A DNA stretch of 64,000 nt. Origin: Chitinophagales bacterium (GTDB lineage: Bacteria > Bacteroidota > Bacteroidia > Chitinophagales > Chitinophagaceae). The notes below the pieces were generated by a model. It searched no databases, was not told where the DNA came from, and was given only the letters and a program-made list of their open reading frames with translations. Of the stretch, positions 15,715-25,682 are shown one piece after another. The DNA lies in assembly GCA_020636505.1 (NCBI GenBank), contig JACJXR010000003.1, positions 1 through 64,000 on the forward strand, written 5' to 3'. The translations under genes were made by a program, and so were the position numbers. The first letter of the stretch is position 1. Each line of letters begins with the position of its first letter.

Positions 15715-17082
15715 TTGGCAAACGTACCACAACAACTGCTCAACAGCCTTAAAGGAATAAAAGGCTATGATGAGCAGGCGTTTGTTGCTTCGCATAATAC
15801 ATCGCCCATAACATCTGTAAGAGTGCATCCTGTAAAAGGCGCTAAGCTTTTTTCAGAAGATGAGGCTGTGCCTTGGTGTACGTCGGGGCATTATTTGCAA
15901 GAACGTCCACAGTTCACTTTGGACCCCTTGTTTCATGCAGGTGCATATTATGTGCAAGAAGCGTCCAGTATGTTTTTGGACCATGCACTACGGTTTGTTC
16001 TGCAGGATAAAAAGGGGATGCGTGTATTGGACCTCTGTGGCGCGCCTGGAGGTAAGAGCACATTGATAGCTTCGCTGTTGGATGAAGAAAGTCTACTCGT
16101 TAGCAACGAAGTGATACGCAGTCGTGCCTCGATATTAGAAGAAAATATGAGCAGGTGGGGCTATATGAATACCTGGGTAACAAGTAACGACCCAAAAGAC
16201 ATAGGCAAGCTCAGTGGCTATTTTGATGTGATAGTGGTGGATGCACCTTGCAGTGGTTCGGGTATGTTTCGCAAAGATGAAAAAGCCATCGATGAGTGGA
16301 GCGAAGGAAATGTTGCATTATGTTCCGAAAGGCAACAAAGGATATTGGCTGATGTGTGGCCTGCTTTGAAAGAGAACGGTATTTTAGTTTATTCTACTTG
16401 CTCTTATTCAACAGAAGAGAACGAGGCCATTGCAGATAAGTTGGCGGAAGATTTTGAAGTGGAAGGTATTCGCATACCCATCGAAGAAGAGTGGGGAGTA
16501 ATTGAGACTTTGTCAGAACAAAAGAATATTCCTTGTTACAGATTCTATCCACACAAAGTTAAAGGAGAAGGACTGTTTATGACAGCCATGCGTAAAACAG
16601 GAAGTGCGGGCGTGTTGAAGCAAAAAAGGCAAAAACCTATCAACGATAAAAAAGCTCATGATACGAGCAAACATCTTTTGAATACAGAAGATTTTTCTTG
16701 TATCCTGCATAAAGAACAATACTGTGCGATAAGGTCGTATCACGAAGAAGATTACAGCCTGCTGCAGCAATATGTTTACCTACGCAAAGTAGGAGTGGAG
16801 TTAGGCATCCCTGTAAAAAACGATTGGGTACCTGCACATGACTTAGCACTTAGTGTCGGCAGGTCGAACAGTGTGGCGAACGTAGATGTGACGAAGGAAC
16901 AAGCGTTAAAGTTTCTAAAAAAAGAAGACCCGATGTTGGGTGAGTTGGAAAAAGGGTGGTATTGTGTATCCTACATGGGTTGCGGCTTAGGCTGGATAAA
17001 GGCATTGGGTAATAGAGTGAACAATTACTTGCCCAAGCATTGGCGTATCAGGATGGAAATATCTGATACAGATTGGGCATAA
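15715..17082 (+). CDS. rsmF: RsmF-like rRNA (cytosine-C5-) methyltransferase
   Basis: A 455-residue RNA m5C methyltransferase of the NOL1/NOP2/Sun family. The SAM site is DLCGAPGGKST (about residues 105-115). The two catalytic-Cys motifs are DAPCSGSG (about 178-185) and YSTCSYSTEENE. A C-terminal extension with GCGLGWIKALGNRVNNYLPKHWRI resembles the PUA-like end of RsmF/YebU, which methylates 16S rRNA C1407 in E. coli. The start must be TTG 15715: no in-frame ATG lies between the purB stop and the conserved N-terminal region. Confidence 0.85.
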   Translation: MANVPQQLLNSLKGIKGYDEQAFVASHNTSPITSVRVHPVKGAKLFSEDEAVPWCTSGHYLQERPQFTLDPLFHAGAYYVQEASSMFLDHALRFVLQDKKGMRVLDLCGAPGGKSTLIASLLDEESLLVSNEVIRSRASILEENMSRWGYMNTWVTSNDPKDIGKLSGYFDVIVVDAPCSGSGMFRKDEKAIDEWSEGNVALCSERQQRILADVWPALKENGILVYSTCSYSTEENEAIADKLAEDFEVEGIRIPIEEEWGVIETLSEQKNIPCYRFYPHKVKGEGLFMTAMRKTGSAGVLKQKRQKPINDKKAHDTSKHLLNTEDFSCILHKEQYCAIRSYHEEDYSLLQQYVYLRKVGVELGIPVKNDWVPAHDLALSVGRSNSVANVDVTKEQALKFLKKEDPMLGELEKGWYCVSYMGCGLGWIKALGNRVNNYLPKHWRIRMEISDTDWA

Positions 17083-17121
17083 TTATTGTATTTTAAAGCT
17101 CCTGAAGAATAAGCATACTAT

Positions 17122-18096
17122 ATGTTGAGGTTATTATTGTCAATTTTCATTGTGTTGATTTCACTTCAGGCAAGTGCGCAAATGAAGGTTACATATGAGG
17201 CGGGAGCGCAACCCAAGCAAGATACTTTCCGTGTGGTTTTTCATAATGACAAGTGGGCTGTTGCACATAAAGTGAAACAAGGAGAGACTTTGTTTTTGGT
17301 TTCCAGAAGATACCATGTGCCTCCTGCTATGGTTGCCGATATGAACAAGGTTAGTTACCAAGAAGGACTGAGTGAAGATGCCATGTTGTACATTCCATTG
17401 GGTGCATATAATCAATCTACAAAAGAGCCTGCCAACTCCTTCGATCATCGAGCATTGGTATACGAGGTGCAGAAGTACGACAATCTATTTCGCATAGCAC
17501 ATATGGCAGGCGTATCTCAAAGAGATATACAAGGGTGGAATGGGATGAGCGACAATTACATTACAGAAGGAAAGAGGTTGTTTGTAGGTTGGGTACTTTA
17601 TGATGAAACATTGCAACCCATTGTAGAAGATGAAACGCCGAAAGAAGAAGTTGCAGCTACAGAAGTAGAAGACACTCGCAGTGTAGATGAGATCGCAAAA
17701 AGCATCCTTAATAACAGTGATACGGTTATTGTAATAAGAAAGGCCAGGGACTGGCATGATACACTGCCTGAAATGGAACGTAAATACATGTCGCAGACCA
17801 GTGATGAACAGATGGTGATGGAGGAGAAAGGTACCGCAGTGTTTTTTGAGATGAAGGGTAAAGTGTCCAACTCAAATACTTACTACGCGTTTCACAATAC
17901 CGCCAAATTGGGTACGATAATCAAAGTGTACAATTCAGGTACCGGTAAGACGGTGTTTGTAAAAGTGCTAGGTCCGTTACCGGATACCAAACAATACTAC
18001 AATAGCATCATCGGAATCAGCAGTGGCGCCAAAGAAGAACTGTTGGTGCCTGAAGATCGTACTTGGTGCGAGCTGAAATACGTACCGCCTTTATAG
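17122..18096 (+). CDS. Secreted LysM-domain protein with C-terminal barrel-like domain
   Basis: A 324-residue exported protein. A signal peptide (residues 1-19) precedes two LysM-type repeats: one at about residues 50-92 (VKQGETLFLVSRRYHVPPAMVADMNK) and a more divergent one at about 112-155 (VQKYDNLFRIAHMAGVSQRDIQGWNG). LysM domains bind peptidoglycan GlcNAc. After an acidic linker the C-terminal 90 residues (GTIIKVYNSGTGKTVFVKVLGPLPD) look like an RlpA-type double-psi barrel. No catalytic residues could be assigned. Likely a periplasmic wall-binding protein. Confidence 0.82.
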   Translation: MLRLLLSIFIVLISLQASAQMKVTYEAGAQPKQDTFRVVFHNDKWAVAHKVKQGETLFLVSRRYHVPPAMVADMNKVSYQEGLSEDAMLYIPLGAYNQSTKEPANSFDHRALVYEVQKYDNLFRIAHMAGVSQRDIQGWNGMSDNYITEGKRLFVGWVLYDETLQPIVEDETPKEEVAATEVEDTRSVDEIAKSILNNSDTVIVIRKARDWHDTLPEMERKYMSQTSDEQMVMEEKGTAVFFEMKGKVSNSNTYYAFHNTAKLGTIIKVYNSGTGKTVFVKVLGPLPDTKQYYNSIIGISSGAKEELLVPEDRTWCELKYVPPL

Positions 18097-18158
18097 TTAT
18101 CAACAGGAGGTTTATAAATCCGACTTACAGATACATCCTTTTTTATTAGGTTGCCACA

Positions 18159-19175
18159 ATGAAAGTACTTGTTGTACGATTTTCTTCCATTGGTGATATA
18201 GTGCTGACCACTCCCGTGGTTCGGTGCATCAAGCAACAAGTGCCATATGCCAAAGTGCATTACCTGACCAAGGCCTCTTTCAAAGACATTGTTGCACACA
18301 ATCCATACATCGATAAGCGTTATTATTTGGAAGACGACATTAATGAAGTTTTGTGGCAATTGAAAAAAGAGAAGTACGATTACATCATCGACCTTCATAA
18401 CAACATACGCACACTCAGAGTAAAGAAGTTTTTGAAATGTACCGCACTCACTTTCGATAAGTTGAATTTGAAGAAGTGGCTGTTGGTCAACTTCAAATGG
18501 CATATGATGCCTGACAGAAGTATTGTGGAGCGATATCTTGATACAGTGAGGCCGTTAGGGGTGAAGAATGACGGACAAGGATTGGACTATTTTATTTCCA
18601 AAGAGGATGAGGTGACGAACAAAGACATCCCTATGAGCCATTGGGCGGGGTACGTCGCATGTGTGATAGGTGGCTCTTACGCTACAAAAAAATATCCTGT
18701 CGAGCAATGGAAAGAATTCTGTGAAAAAACAGAATATCCTGTTGTTTTATTGGGAGGACCGGATGATAAAGAAGAAGGAGATCAGATAGCAGAGGTGGAC
18801 AAAGTGAAAATTTACAATGCATGTGGAAAATTTAGTTTGAACGAATCCGCGAGCTTGGTCAAGTTTGCGAGAGTGGTGGTGACCAACGATACCGGACTGA
18901 TGCACGTGGCCGCGGCGTTCAAAAAAAGGATTATTTCTTTGTGGGGAAACACATCTCCGGAGATGGGGATGTTTCCATATTACGGAAGTAATAATGTGAA
19001 TGGCATTATTGAGCGAAAATCATTAATGCTTGAAAATAAAGGACTTACGTGTCATCCGTGTAGTAAAATAGGGTATAAATCTTGCCCTAAAGGACACTTT
19101 AAATGCATGAAAGAACTGGATAGTGAAAAAATTGAAAATAATGTTAAGAAATTCTGGGATTTTAGCCAACCATAA
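18159..19175 (+). CDS. Glycosyltransferase family 9 (heptosyltransferase-like)
   Basis: A 338-residue GT-B enzyme of the LPS heptosyltransferase family. The N terminus KVLVVRFSSIGDIVLTTPVV is the GT9 signature. The C-terminal nucleotide-sugar site includes GGSYATKKYPVEQW, VLLGGPDDKEEG and VTNDTGLMHVAAAFKKRIISLWGNTSPEMG. Cysteines in CHPCSKIGYKSCPKGHFKC near the end are usual in this family. The product probably adds a core sugar to LPS. It stands alone, not in the large locus at 37234 onward. Confidence 0.88.
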   Translation: MKVLVVRFSSIGDIVLTTPVVRCIKQQVPYAKVHYLTKASFKDIVAHNPYIDKRYYLEDDINEVLWQLKKEKYDYIIDLHNNIRTLRVKKFLKCTALTFDKLNLKKWLLVNFKWHMMPDRSIVERYLDTVRPLGVKNDGQGLDYFISKEDEVTNKDIPMSHWAGYVACVIGGSYATKKYPVEQWKEFCEKTEYPVVLLGGPDDKEEGDQIAEVDKVKIYNACGKFSLNESASLVKFARVVVTNDTGLMHVAAAFKKRIISLWGNTSPEMGMFPYYGSNNVNGIIERKSLMLENKGLTCHPCSKIGYKSCPKGHFKCMKELDSEKIENNVKKFWDFSQP

Positions 19176-19293
19176 GAAATGTTATTACGTCTTTGGTTTT
19201 GGGAATAGTGATTTTAATATATAATTAATTTGTCTATTTGTTATATGTAAGAATCTTTAATTTTTTTCTGTATGGAAAATCAATCCCGTTAGT

Positions 19294-19301
19294 TATATTT
19301 G
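19294..19301 (+). promoter_or_regulatory. -7 box TATATTTG before the gliding_CTERM pair
   Basis: TAnnTTTG box 36 bases before the start at 19338, with TATG (19271-19274) 19 bases upstream as a degenerate -33. The region is very A/T-rich. Confidence 0.55.
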
Positions 19302-19337
19302 TTAAGACATTTGTAAAATATAATAACTACTGATATT

Positions 19338-22316
19338 ATGAGAAAACTACTCTCATTACTGGGCTTTATTGCATTCGTTGCTTTGGCTACAGTTTTACCG
19401 AGTAAAGAAGCTAAGGCGTCGCACGCTGCGGGAGGTGAAATCATCTACATTCACATAAGTGATTCCACCTATCAGATCTTCTTCAAGTTCTACCGTGACT
19501 GTACGGGTATTTCCGAGCCTGGAAACGCACAGTTGTGTATTTACAACAACTGTACGAACCAGACCTTCACTCGTACGATGAACAAGTGGACGGGTACATT
19601 GCCACCTGACAACCGCGCCAACGGTTCGCCTGTGTCAGCGGGTTGTTCTCAATATCCGAACAAATGTATCAATACCTCATCGCCACTTCCCGGTTATCGA
19701 GAGTGGTGGTATTCTCACATAGAGACCTTGCCGTTGAAGTGTAATTCGTGGCGTTATTCCGTGTCGATCAACGCTCGTAACGGTAGCCAGAACATCACAG
19801 GCGGTAACTTATATATCGAAACAATATTCAACAGTACCATATCATGGGTGAACTCATCACCGTTCTACTCCATCAAGCCGATACCGTATGTTTGTATCAA
19901 CCAACAGTTCACCTACAACAACGGTGCTCGTGACTCAGACGGTGACTCATTGTATACGGAATTGATGAGGCCATTGACCTCCGGTTCTTGTACCGGTCCT
20001 GCAACGCAAGTTGGTCTTCAAACCACATCACCTGCCATCAACTTTACGAACAACCCGTTCCAAACGGGAGGTACTTTCCAGTTGACCGGTGGTACAGGTC
20101 AGATGAACTTCCAAGCTGCTCAATTGGGTCAGCATGCACTTTCGGTACGTACTCGTGAGTACAGGAACGGTCAGGAGATCGGTTCCATCATGAGGGATGT
20201 ACAGGTACAAGTGATATCATGTTCGACACTTCCACCATCGGTGGATACACCATTGATCACAGGTGGCGGCCAATTGCTTAACGGTCAGATAGCCGCTTGT
20301 ATCGGTCAGAAATTGGATTTCTGTTTCGACATCGAGTCCAACGATCCTGATGCGATCTTGTTGGCTGAAGATAACTTGGCATCATCCATACCTGCGGCAA
20401 CGATGACATACAGCAACTTGGGCAACGACTCGATTCGTGTTTGTTTCTCATGGATCCCTGCTGCAGCAGATGCGGGTAAAACGCACAGTTTCCAGATAAC
20501 GATAAAAGACTCCACATGTAAGCCACCGGGCATATTGTTGCAATATGTACGTGACGTATCGATATATGTATGGGATAAGATAGAAGCATCACCCGACACG
20601 AACATCTGTTTGGGAGAGCCGATATTCCTTGGTGTATCGGGCGGTGGTAACTACCAGTGGACGGTATTGGCGGGTAACGACCCATCGGGCTTCCCTAAAA
20701 CAGGTCCGGGCCCAATCGGCCAACCTACCGCAACCACCACCTATCAAGTGGTGTCGACGATCAACAATTATTGTCCGAACAGCAACAAGGATACGGTCAT
20801 CATAACCGTGGAACAAGGTCCTGCCATCAACGGTCAACCCGATACAACGACCTGTCCCGACAATCCTATCGATCTGGATGTGAACATCGTTACCCAAACA
20901 GGTGTGAAGTACACTGTGAAGTGGACACCTGCCACAGGTTTGAGCAGCGATACGATACCTAATCCTACGGTTAAGATCAAGAACGACCGCGGATACTATG
21001 TGGAAGTGGGTTCTGACCAGAACCGTTGTAAAACTTTGGATACCGTTGTTGTGACCATATTGGACGGTTTCAGCATCGAGAACCCTGATACTGCGATATG
21101 TCAAGGAGAAGTGGTTAAGATACGCGGTAAAGGCGATCCTTTGTACGGCTACCTATGGGAGAGCAAGGACGATCCCGGAGCGGCATACAATCCTCAGGCA
21201 TCCATCATCCCAACGGAGATAGGCCCTGCGGATACGGGTAAGCATTTCTATACACTTACAGGTAAGTACCCTAACTGTCCGGACAGTGTTACAGGCTTCA
21301 CTATAACAGTAGAGCCTAACCCTACGGTACAAGTGGATAACGATGCAAGTATGTGTTATGGAGATACAATGCAGATGCACGGTGTGGTATCACCTGCAAG
21401 CTTCACGAACTATATCTTCACATGGACCCCGGGTGCATCTTTGAATTACCCGAACCAATTGGATCCAATTTTCTCAGCGACATCTGAAGGAACGACCACT
21501 TTGACCCTTGAGGCCAAGACCCCTGAAGCGGGTTGTGCGTCTACAGCGAGTGTGAACCTGACGGTGTTCCCTGCGGACTTCCTGTTGTTGCCTAACGATA
21601 CGGCGATATGTCCGGGAGATACGATGACCATTGCAATGAATATAGGCGGTGAGCCTAGCTTCTACTGGGCACCTGATTTCAACATCAGCAGCGTAAGCAG
21701 TCAGCAGCCGAGAGTATGGCCTGTTGCAGATCAGAAGTTCATAGTATACGGTAAGGACAGCACAGGCTGTTTGGATACCAACGAGATAACTATCCGAGTA
21801 CGTCCGAGGGCGGTGATGGAAGTTCCTGATACGGTGACCCTGTATCCGGGTGAGAGCTATCGCATGGACCCTGCAGGCAACTGTTTGTATTACAGTTGGT
21901 TCCCACCGTTGGGCTTGAGCTATGCAGATGTGGCCAACCCGTTGGTGAAACCTGATGTGAACACCAGATACATCGTACAAGGTCGTACGGATGCAGGTTG
22001 TAGCGTGGTTGATTCTGTGGATGTGATAGTGATGAACGACAGCTACATAGACATCCCTAACGCGTTCACACCACATACACGTGGCGGCAACAACACCTTG
22101 AAGATCAAAGCTAGAGGAGATGTTAATCTGAAGCGTTTTGAGGTGTACAACCGCTGGGGTACTAAAGTGTACGAAAGCACTGATGTGAATGAAGGTTGGG
22201 ACGGTACTTACAACGGTCAATTGCAGCCGATGGGTGTATACATATACAGCATAGAAGCTGTTACACCAAGCGGTAAAACAGTGACCAAACAAGGTAACGT
22301 AACATTGATTCAGTAA
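19338..22316 (+). CDS. Giant secreted protein with gliding-motility C-terminal domain (T9SS cargo), copy 1
   Basis: A 992-residue exported protein. After the signal peptide (about residues 1-28) comes a Cys-containing N-terminal region starting SHAAGGEIIYIHISDSTYQIFFKFYRDC. From about residue 415 there are some six Ig/PKD-like repeats of 70-90 residues, each opening with a PDTxxCxG-type motif (SPDTNICLGE, NPDTAICQGE, PNDTAICPGDT). The last 85 residues form a gliding_CTERM-type sorting domain (FEVYNRWGTKVYES, GWDGTYNGQ, GVYIYSIEA). It should be exported by the type IX system and exposed on the surface. The usual PNGDGxND box is replaced by PHTRGGNN. Confidence 0.87.
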   Translation: MRKLLSLLGFIAFVALATVLPSKEAKASHAAGGEIIYIHISDSTYQIFFKFYRDCTGISEPGNAQLCIYNNCTNQTFTRTMNKWTGTLPPDNRANGSPVSAGCSQYPNKCINTSSPLPGYREWWYSHIETLPLKCNSWRYSVSINARNGSQNITGGNLYIETIFNSTISWVNSSPFYSIKPIPYVCINQQFTYNNGARDSDGDSLYTELMRPLTSGSCTGPATQVGLQTTSPAINFTNNPFQTGGTFQLTGGTGQMNFQAAQLGQHALSVRTREYRNGQEIGSIMRDVQVQVISCSTLPPSVDTPLITGGGQLLNGQIAACIGQKLDFCFDIESNDPDAILLAEDNLASSIPAATMTYSNLGNDSIRVCFSWIPAAADAGKTHSFQITIKDSTCKPPGILLQYVRDVSIYVWDKIEASPDTNICLGEPIFLGVSGGGNYQWTVLAGNDPSGFPKTGPGPIGQPTATTTYQVVSTINNYCPNSNKDTVIITVEQGPAINGQPDTTTCPDNPIDLDVNIVTQTGVKYTVKWTPATGLSSDTIPNPTVKIKNDRGYYVEVGSDQNRCKTLDTVVVTILDGFSIENPDTAICQGEVVKIRGKGDPLYGYLWESKDDPGAAYNPQASIIPTEIGPADTGKHFYTLTGKYPNCPDSVTGFTITVEPNPTVQVDNDASMCYGDTMQMHGVVSPASFTNYIFTWTPGASLNYPNQLDPIFSATSEGTTTLTLEAKTPEAGCASTASVNLTVFPADFLLLPNDTAICPGDTMTIAMNIGGEPSFYWAPDFNISSVSSQQPRVWPVADQKFIVYGKDSTGCLDTNEITIRVRPRAVMEVPDTVTLYPGESYRMDPAGNCLYYSWFPPLGLSYADVANPLVKPDVNTRYIVQGRTDAGCSVVDSVDVIVMNDSYIDIPNAFTPHTRGGNNTLKIKARGDVNLKRFEVYNRWGTKVYESTDVNEGWDGTYNGQLQPMGVYIYSIEAVTPSGKTVTKQGNVTLIQ

Positions 22317-22359
22317 TTATAACAGGTAAAGCATAAAACGAAAATTTAAATATTATATC

Positions 22360-25300
22360 ATGAACCGTGCATTCTCAAAATTAGGTGTTATGTTGGTGGC
22401 CGTTGTGCTGCTGACGTTCGCTGCTGGTATCAAAAAGGCAAATGCTTGTCACTTTGCAGCAGCAGACATCTTCGTTACCTATTCCGGCCCGGGAGCGGAT
22501 GGTTGTGGATCACCTACTGTGTATCAATACGATGTAGAGCTGATAGTGTACCATGCTTGTCAAACATGTTATCTGGATGCAGGTGTTAACCAAACCGTAA
22601 GGTGGGAGTCGCAAACAGCCATAGATGACGCTTTGCCAACGCCCAACGGTCAAATTACTGTAACAAGTATAACTCCTCAGCCTGATACCGTTCACTCTCT
22701 ATGTGCAGCGTTTGCAGACAGTAACAGTTGTAGACAATTGTCTACTGCCAACAGATATCCCGCGTTTCGTAAAAGGACGTACCGTGGTACGGTAACATTG
22801 CCTTATGCGAGAGAAGACTGGCGTTTTTATTGGTCTAACGGAGGACGTAACGCAAGTAACTTGACCGGGTGTGGTAGCTTGTATATTGAAGCCGGTTTGA
22901 ATAACGTAACAAAATATAATAACAGTACTCCAAGGTTCTTGAGTAACCCTCTGCCATATATATGTGTTAACCAACCAACGACTTATTTGAACGGTCCTTG
23001 GGATCCTAACGGTGACTCATTGTGGGTGGTAGCTCAAACGCCGTTTACTCCTGCCGGTAATATAGGTAACCCATGTGGTTATCAGGCAGGCTATAGTGTA
23101 GCTGACCCTATAGGCTCTACAGGTGACTATAAGTTGAATAACCTTACAGGTACAGCAACATTCACTCCTGCCAGTACAGGTTTTAAAGTGTTGGCGTTCA
23201 AATTAACAGATTATGAGCGTGGTACAGGTAAAGCACTTAGCTATGTTTATCGTGATGTGCAGGTGACTGTACTTCCTTGTACTTCTCCGCCACCTAATAT
23301 CGATTCCATAGGGCAGGTTGAGATAACTATTTCTGAAGCTACAATAGTAAATACGAAGAGCCAGGGTGAAGCAATATTTGTTTGTCCGGGAAGTAATATG
23401 GAGTTCTCCATCAATTCCAAGACACCATTGTCAAGCCACAATGTTTATTTATATGCAAATACGGATTTGTTTACCGGTTCTGCATTCAACGTAACGGGAC
23501 AAGGATCTGACAACGTAACAGGTGTATTCACATGGACACCTACAATAGGTGATATTGGCGAACATACATTGGTGATCATATCCAAAGATTCGACATGTAA
23601 TGCCAACCAACCGATCGTTCTTACGAACTATAGATCTATATTGATAAAAGTCACCGAAGGTATCAACGCAGGTAAAGATCAACCTATATGTGAGTTGAAC
23701 CCTGACTCTGTGCAGTTGTTTGTATATGGTACAGAAGATCTGAGATTGGAGTGGAGCACCTCAAATGGAGGTCCACTTTATCTATCTGATGAAACAATAC
23801 ACAATCCTAAAGCGTTGCCTCCAAGAACAACTGAGTACATAATAAAAACTCCGGACTTGGCAGGTAATTGTAAAAACCAGGATAACGTATTCGTATATCA
23901 CGATACATCCAACAAGGTGGAGATCACTCCGAAAAATCCGACACAACCTGAAAATGCGATGGTGATGTGTCGTCCGGGTTATCTTCAGTTGGAAGCATTG
24001 ATATCGGGAAGACCTCCTAAGAATAATGTTACTTGTGGTACAGGTAATCCTACTTTGTGTAGTAGTCCTGACACAGGTAAAGTATACGGTTCTGCAGTAT
24101 TCGGAGATGTTGCTTTGGAAACTCCTAGCAATGAAGCACCTGTAATGTATAATACATTGCGTACTACTAAAATGCAGTTCCTTATTCGTAAAGAGGAAAT
24201 GAGCGATGCCAAGATTTATGCATCCACACTAAGGAGTTTGATGTTTGATACTAAAGGAACAAGTAATCCTGCTTATGAGTATCGTAACTTCAAAATATTC
24301 ATCAAGTGTACCACACAAGATGAGCTTGATGCAGCTGACGGTTTTGAGAACTTCGGTATGACTCAAATTTACTCTGCACCAACAATCACTTTCGAAGATG
24401 GTACACACGTGTTCCCATTGACAACACCTTACAACTGGGATACCACTAAGCATTTGATAATCCAAATGTGTTACAGTGACAACCCAACTGTTGAAGTAGG
24501 TTGTGGTGTTACAAGCTCACCTCCAATTGTAAGTTATTCTCGTACTGCTTATGTATCGGGGTTGATACTAAGAGGTGCAGATGCAAACGAGATCAGCGTT
24601 TGTGGTGTAGACAAGAGTGCTAATATAAATGAAGTATTCAGCCGTCCTTCGTTCTCATTCACTTATTGCGAAGCAGATCCGCTTCCATTCGTGATAACAT
24701 GGAACCAAGGTGAATATCTATCAGATACAACTGTTGCGCAGCCATTGGCTTATGTGCCTAAGAGCACCAGATATGTTGTGGAAACAATAGGACGTAGCGG
24801 ATGTTTGATGAGAGATACTCTTGATATCTATGTTCCTAAACATGATTTCAAAGTAACTCCTACCGATACTGCAATATGTTATGGTGTTGGTACTCCGGTA
24901 TCTGCTTACGGTGGATGGTATTATAAGTGGTATGAGTATGATGGTACAGACATATATAAAGATGCTACCGGTAGCTTAAATTGCCCTACTTGTCCTGAGC
25001 CGTTCGTCCGTCCTGCTAAAACAACAGACTACAGAATTGTGATTTCAGACAGTGTTTGGTGTTACGATACATTGAAAGCACGTGTTGAAGTATTGCCTTT
25101 ACCTGATGTGCATATCTTGAACCAAGATACAACCGTCAAGTATGGTAAGAGCTTCCAACTGCTTGCATCCGGTGCACGCTTGTACAACTGGAGCCCTGTA
25201 TCATCTTTGAGCAACCCGAACATCTCTTATCCTATGGCAAGTCCTAAGGAAGATACCAGATACGTTGTAGGTGGTATCGGAGCAAACGGTTGTAGAGCAT

Positions 25301-25608
25301 TCGATACTTTGTATGTAACTATCGACAACAGAGACCACCTGATGGTTCCTGGTGCATTCAGCCCGAACGGCGACGGTAAGAACGATGTCTTCAAGATCAC
25401 CAACCTTACATTCCAACGTATAATGGAATTCAGAATATTCAACCGTTGGGGTCAAGAGATATTCAATACTACCGATAACAGCCGCGGCTGGGATGGTACT
25501 TGGAAAGGTGAACCACAAGGTATAGGTACTTACAGCTACCTTATCAGAGTAGGTTTCCCTGATGGTCAGGTAGAGACCTACAGAGGTGAGGTTACATTGA
25601 TCAGATAA
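22360..25608 (+). CDS. Giant secreted protein with gliding-motility C-terminal domain (T9SS cargo), copy 2
   Basis: A 1082-residue paralogue of the preceding protein, 43 bases downstream and probably co-transcribed. The signal peptide is followed by a Cys-rich N-terminal region (CHFAAADIFVTYSGPGADGCGS) with the same ordered landmarks as copy 1 (LPYICVNQPTTYLNG, then VYRDVQVTVLPC). Several Ig/PKD-like repeats follow, plus an inserted block near residues 540-760 not seen in copy 1. The C-terminal sorting domain is canonical: VPGAFSPNGDGKNDVFKITN, FRIFNRWGQEIFNT, GWDGTWKGE. Probable surface adhesin or structural protein exported by T9SS. No PorP/SprF-like partner lies beside it. Confidence 0.87.
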   Translation: MNRAFSKLGVMLVAVVLLTFAAGIKKANACHFAAADIFVTYSGPGADGCGSPTVYQYDVELIVYHACQTCYLDAGVNQTVRWESQTAIDDALPTPNGQITVTSITPQPDTVHSLCAAFADSNSCRQLSTANRYPAFRKRTYRGTVTLPYAREDWRFYWSNGGRNASNLTGCGSLYIEAGLNNVTKYNNSTPRFLSNPLPYICVNQPTTYLNGPWDPNGDSLWVVAQTPFTPAGNIGNPCGYQAGYSVADPIGSTGDYKLNNLTGTATFTPASTGFKVLAFKLTDYERGTGKALSYVYRDVQVTVLPCTSPPPNIDSIGQVEITISEATIVNTKSQGEAIFVCPGSNMEFSINSKTPLSSHNVYLYANTDLFTGSAFNVTGQGSDNVTGVFTWTPTIGDIGEHTLVIISKDSTCNANQPIVLTNYRSILIKVTEGINAGKDQPICELNPDSVQLFVYGTEDLRLEWSTSNGGPLYLSDETIHNPKALPPRTTEYIIKTPDLAGNCKNQDNVFVYHDTSNKVEITPKNPTQPENAMVMCRPGYLQLEALISGRPPKNNVTCGTGNPTLCSSPDTGKVYGSAVFGDVALETPSNEAPVMYNTLRTTKMQFLIRKEEMSDAKIYASTLRSLMFDTKGTSNPAYEYRNFKIFIKCTTQDELDAADGFENFGMTQIYSAPTITFEDGTHVFPLTTPYNWDTTKHLIIQMCYSDNPTVEVGCGVTSSPPIVSYSRTAYVSGLILRGADANEISVCGVDKSANINEVFSRPSFSFTYCEADPLPFVITWNQGEYLSDTTVAQPLAYVPKSTRYVVETIGRSGCLMRDTLDIYVPKHDFKVTPTDTAICYGVGTPVSAYGGWYYKWYEYDGTDIYKDATGSLNCPTCPEPFVRPAKTTDYRIVISDSVWCYDTLKARVEVLPLPDVHILNQDTTVKYGKSFQLLASGARLYNWSPVSSLSNPNISYPMASPKEDTRYVVGGIGANGCRAFDTLYVTIDNRDHLMVPGAFSPNGDGKNDVFKITNLTFQRIMEFRIFNRWGQEIFNTTDNSRGWDGTWKGEPQGIGTYSYLIRVGFPDGQVETYRGEVTLIR

Positions 25609-25622
25609 TTTGATTTGAATAA

Positions 25623-25662
25623 ATAACGACAAAGCCCCGCAATCGCGGGGCTTTGTCGTTAT
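25623..25662. terminator. Strong bidirectional terminator
   Basis: An uninterrupted 18-bp stem (25623-25640 pairs with 25645-25662) with a GC-rich core and a 4-base AATC loop separates the gliding_CTERM pair from the convergent DinB gene. It is flanked by A/T on both sides, so it can serve both strands. Confidence 0.92.
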
Positions 25663-25682
25663 AATATGTTTAGATAAGTCTT

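Noticed and set aside
21474..22292. 272-codon open frame antisense to the first gliding_CTERM gene
   Set aside because: Low-complexity, His/Arg/Val-rich translation with no domain; the sense gene has clear signature motifs. Shadow of codon bias.
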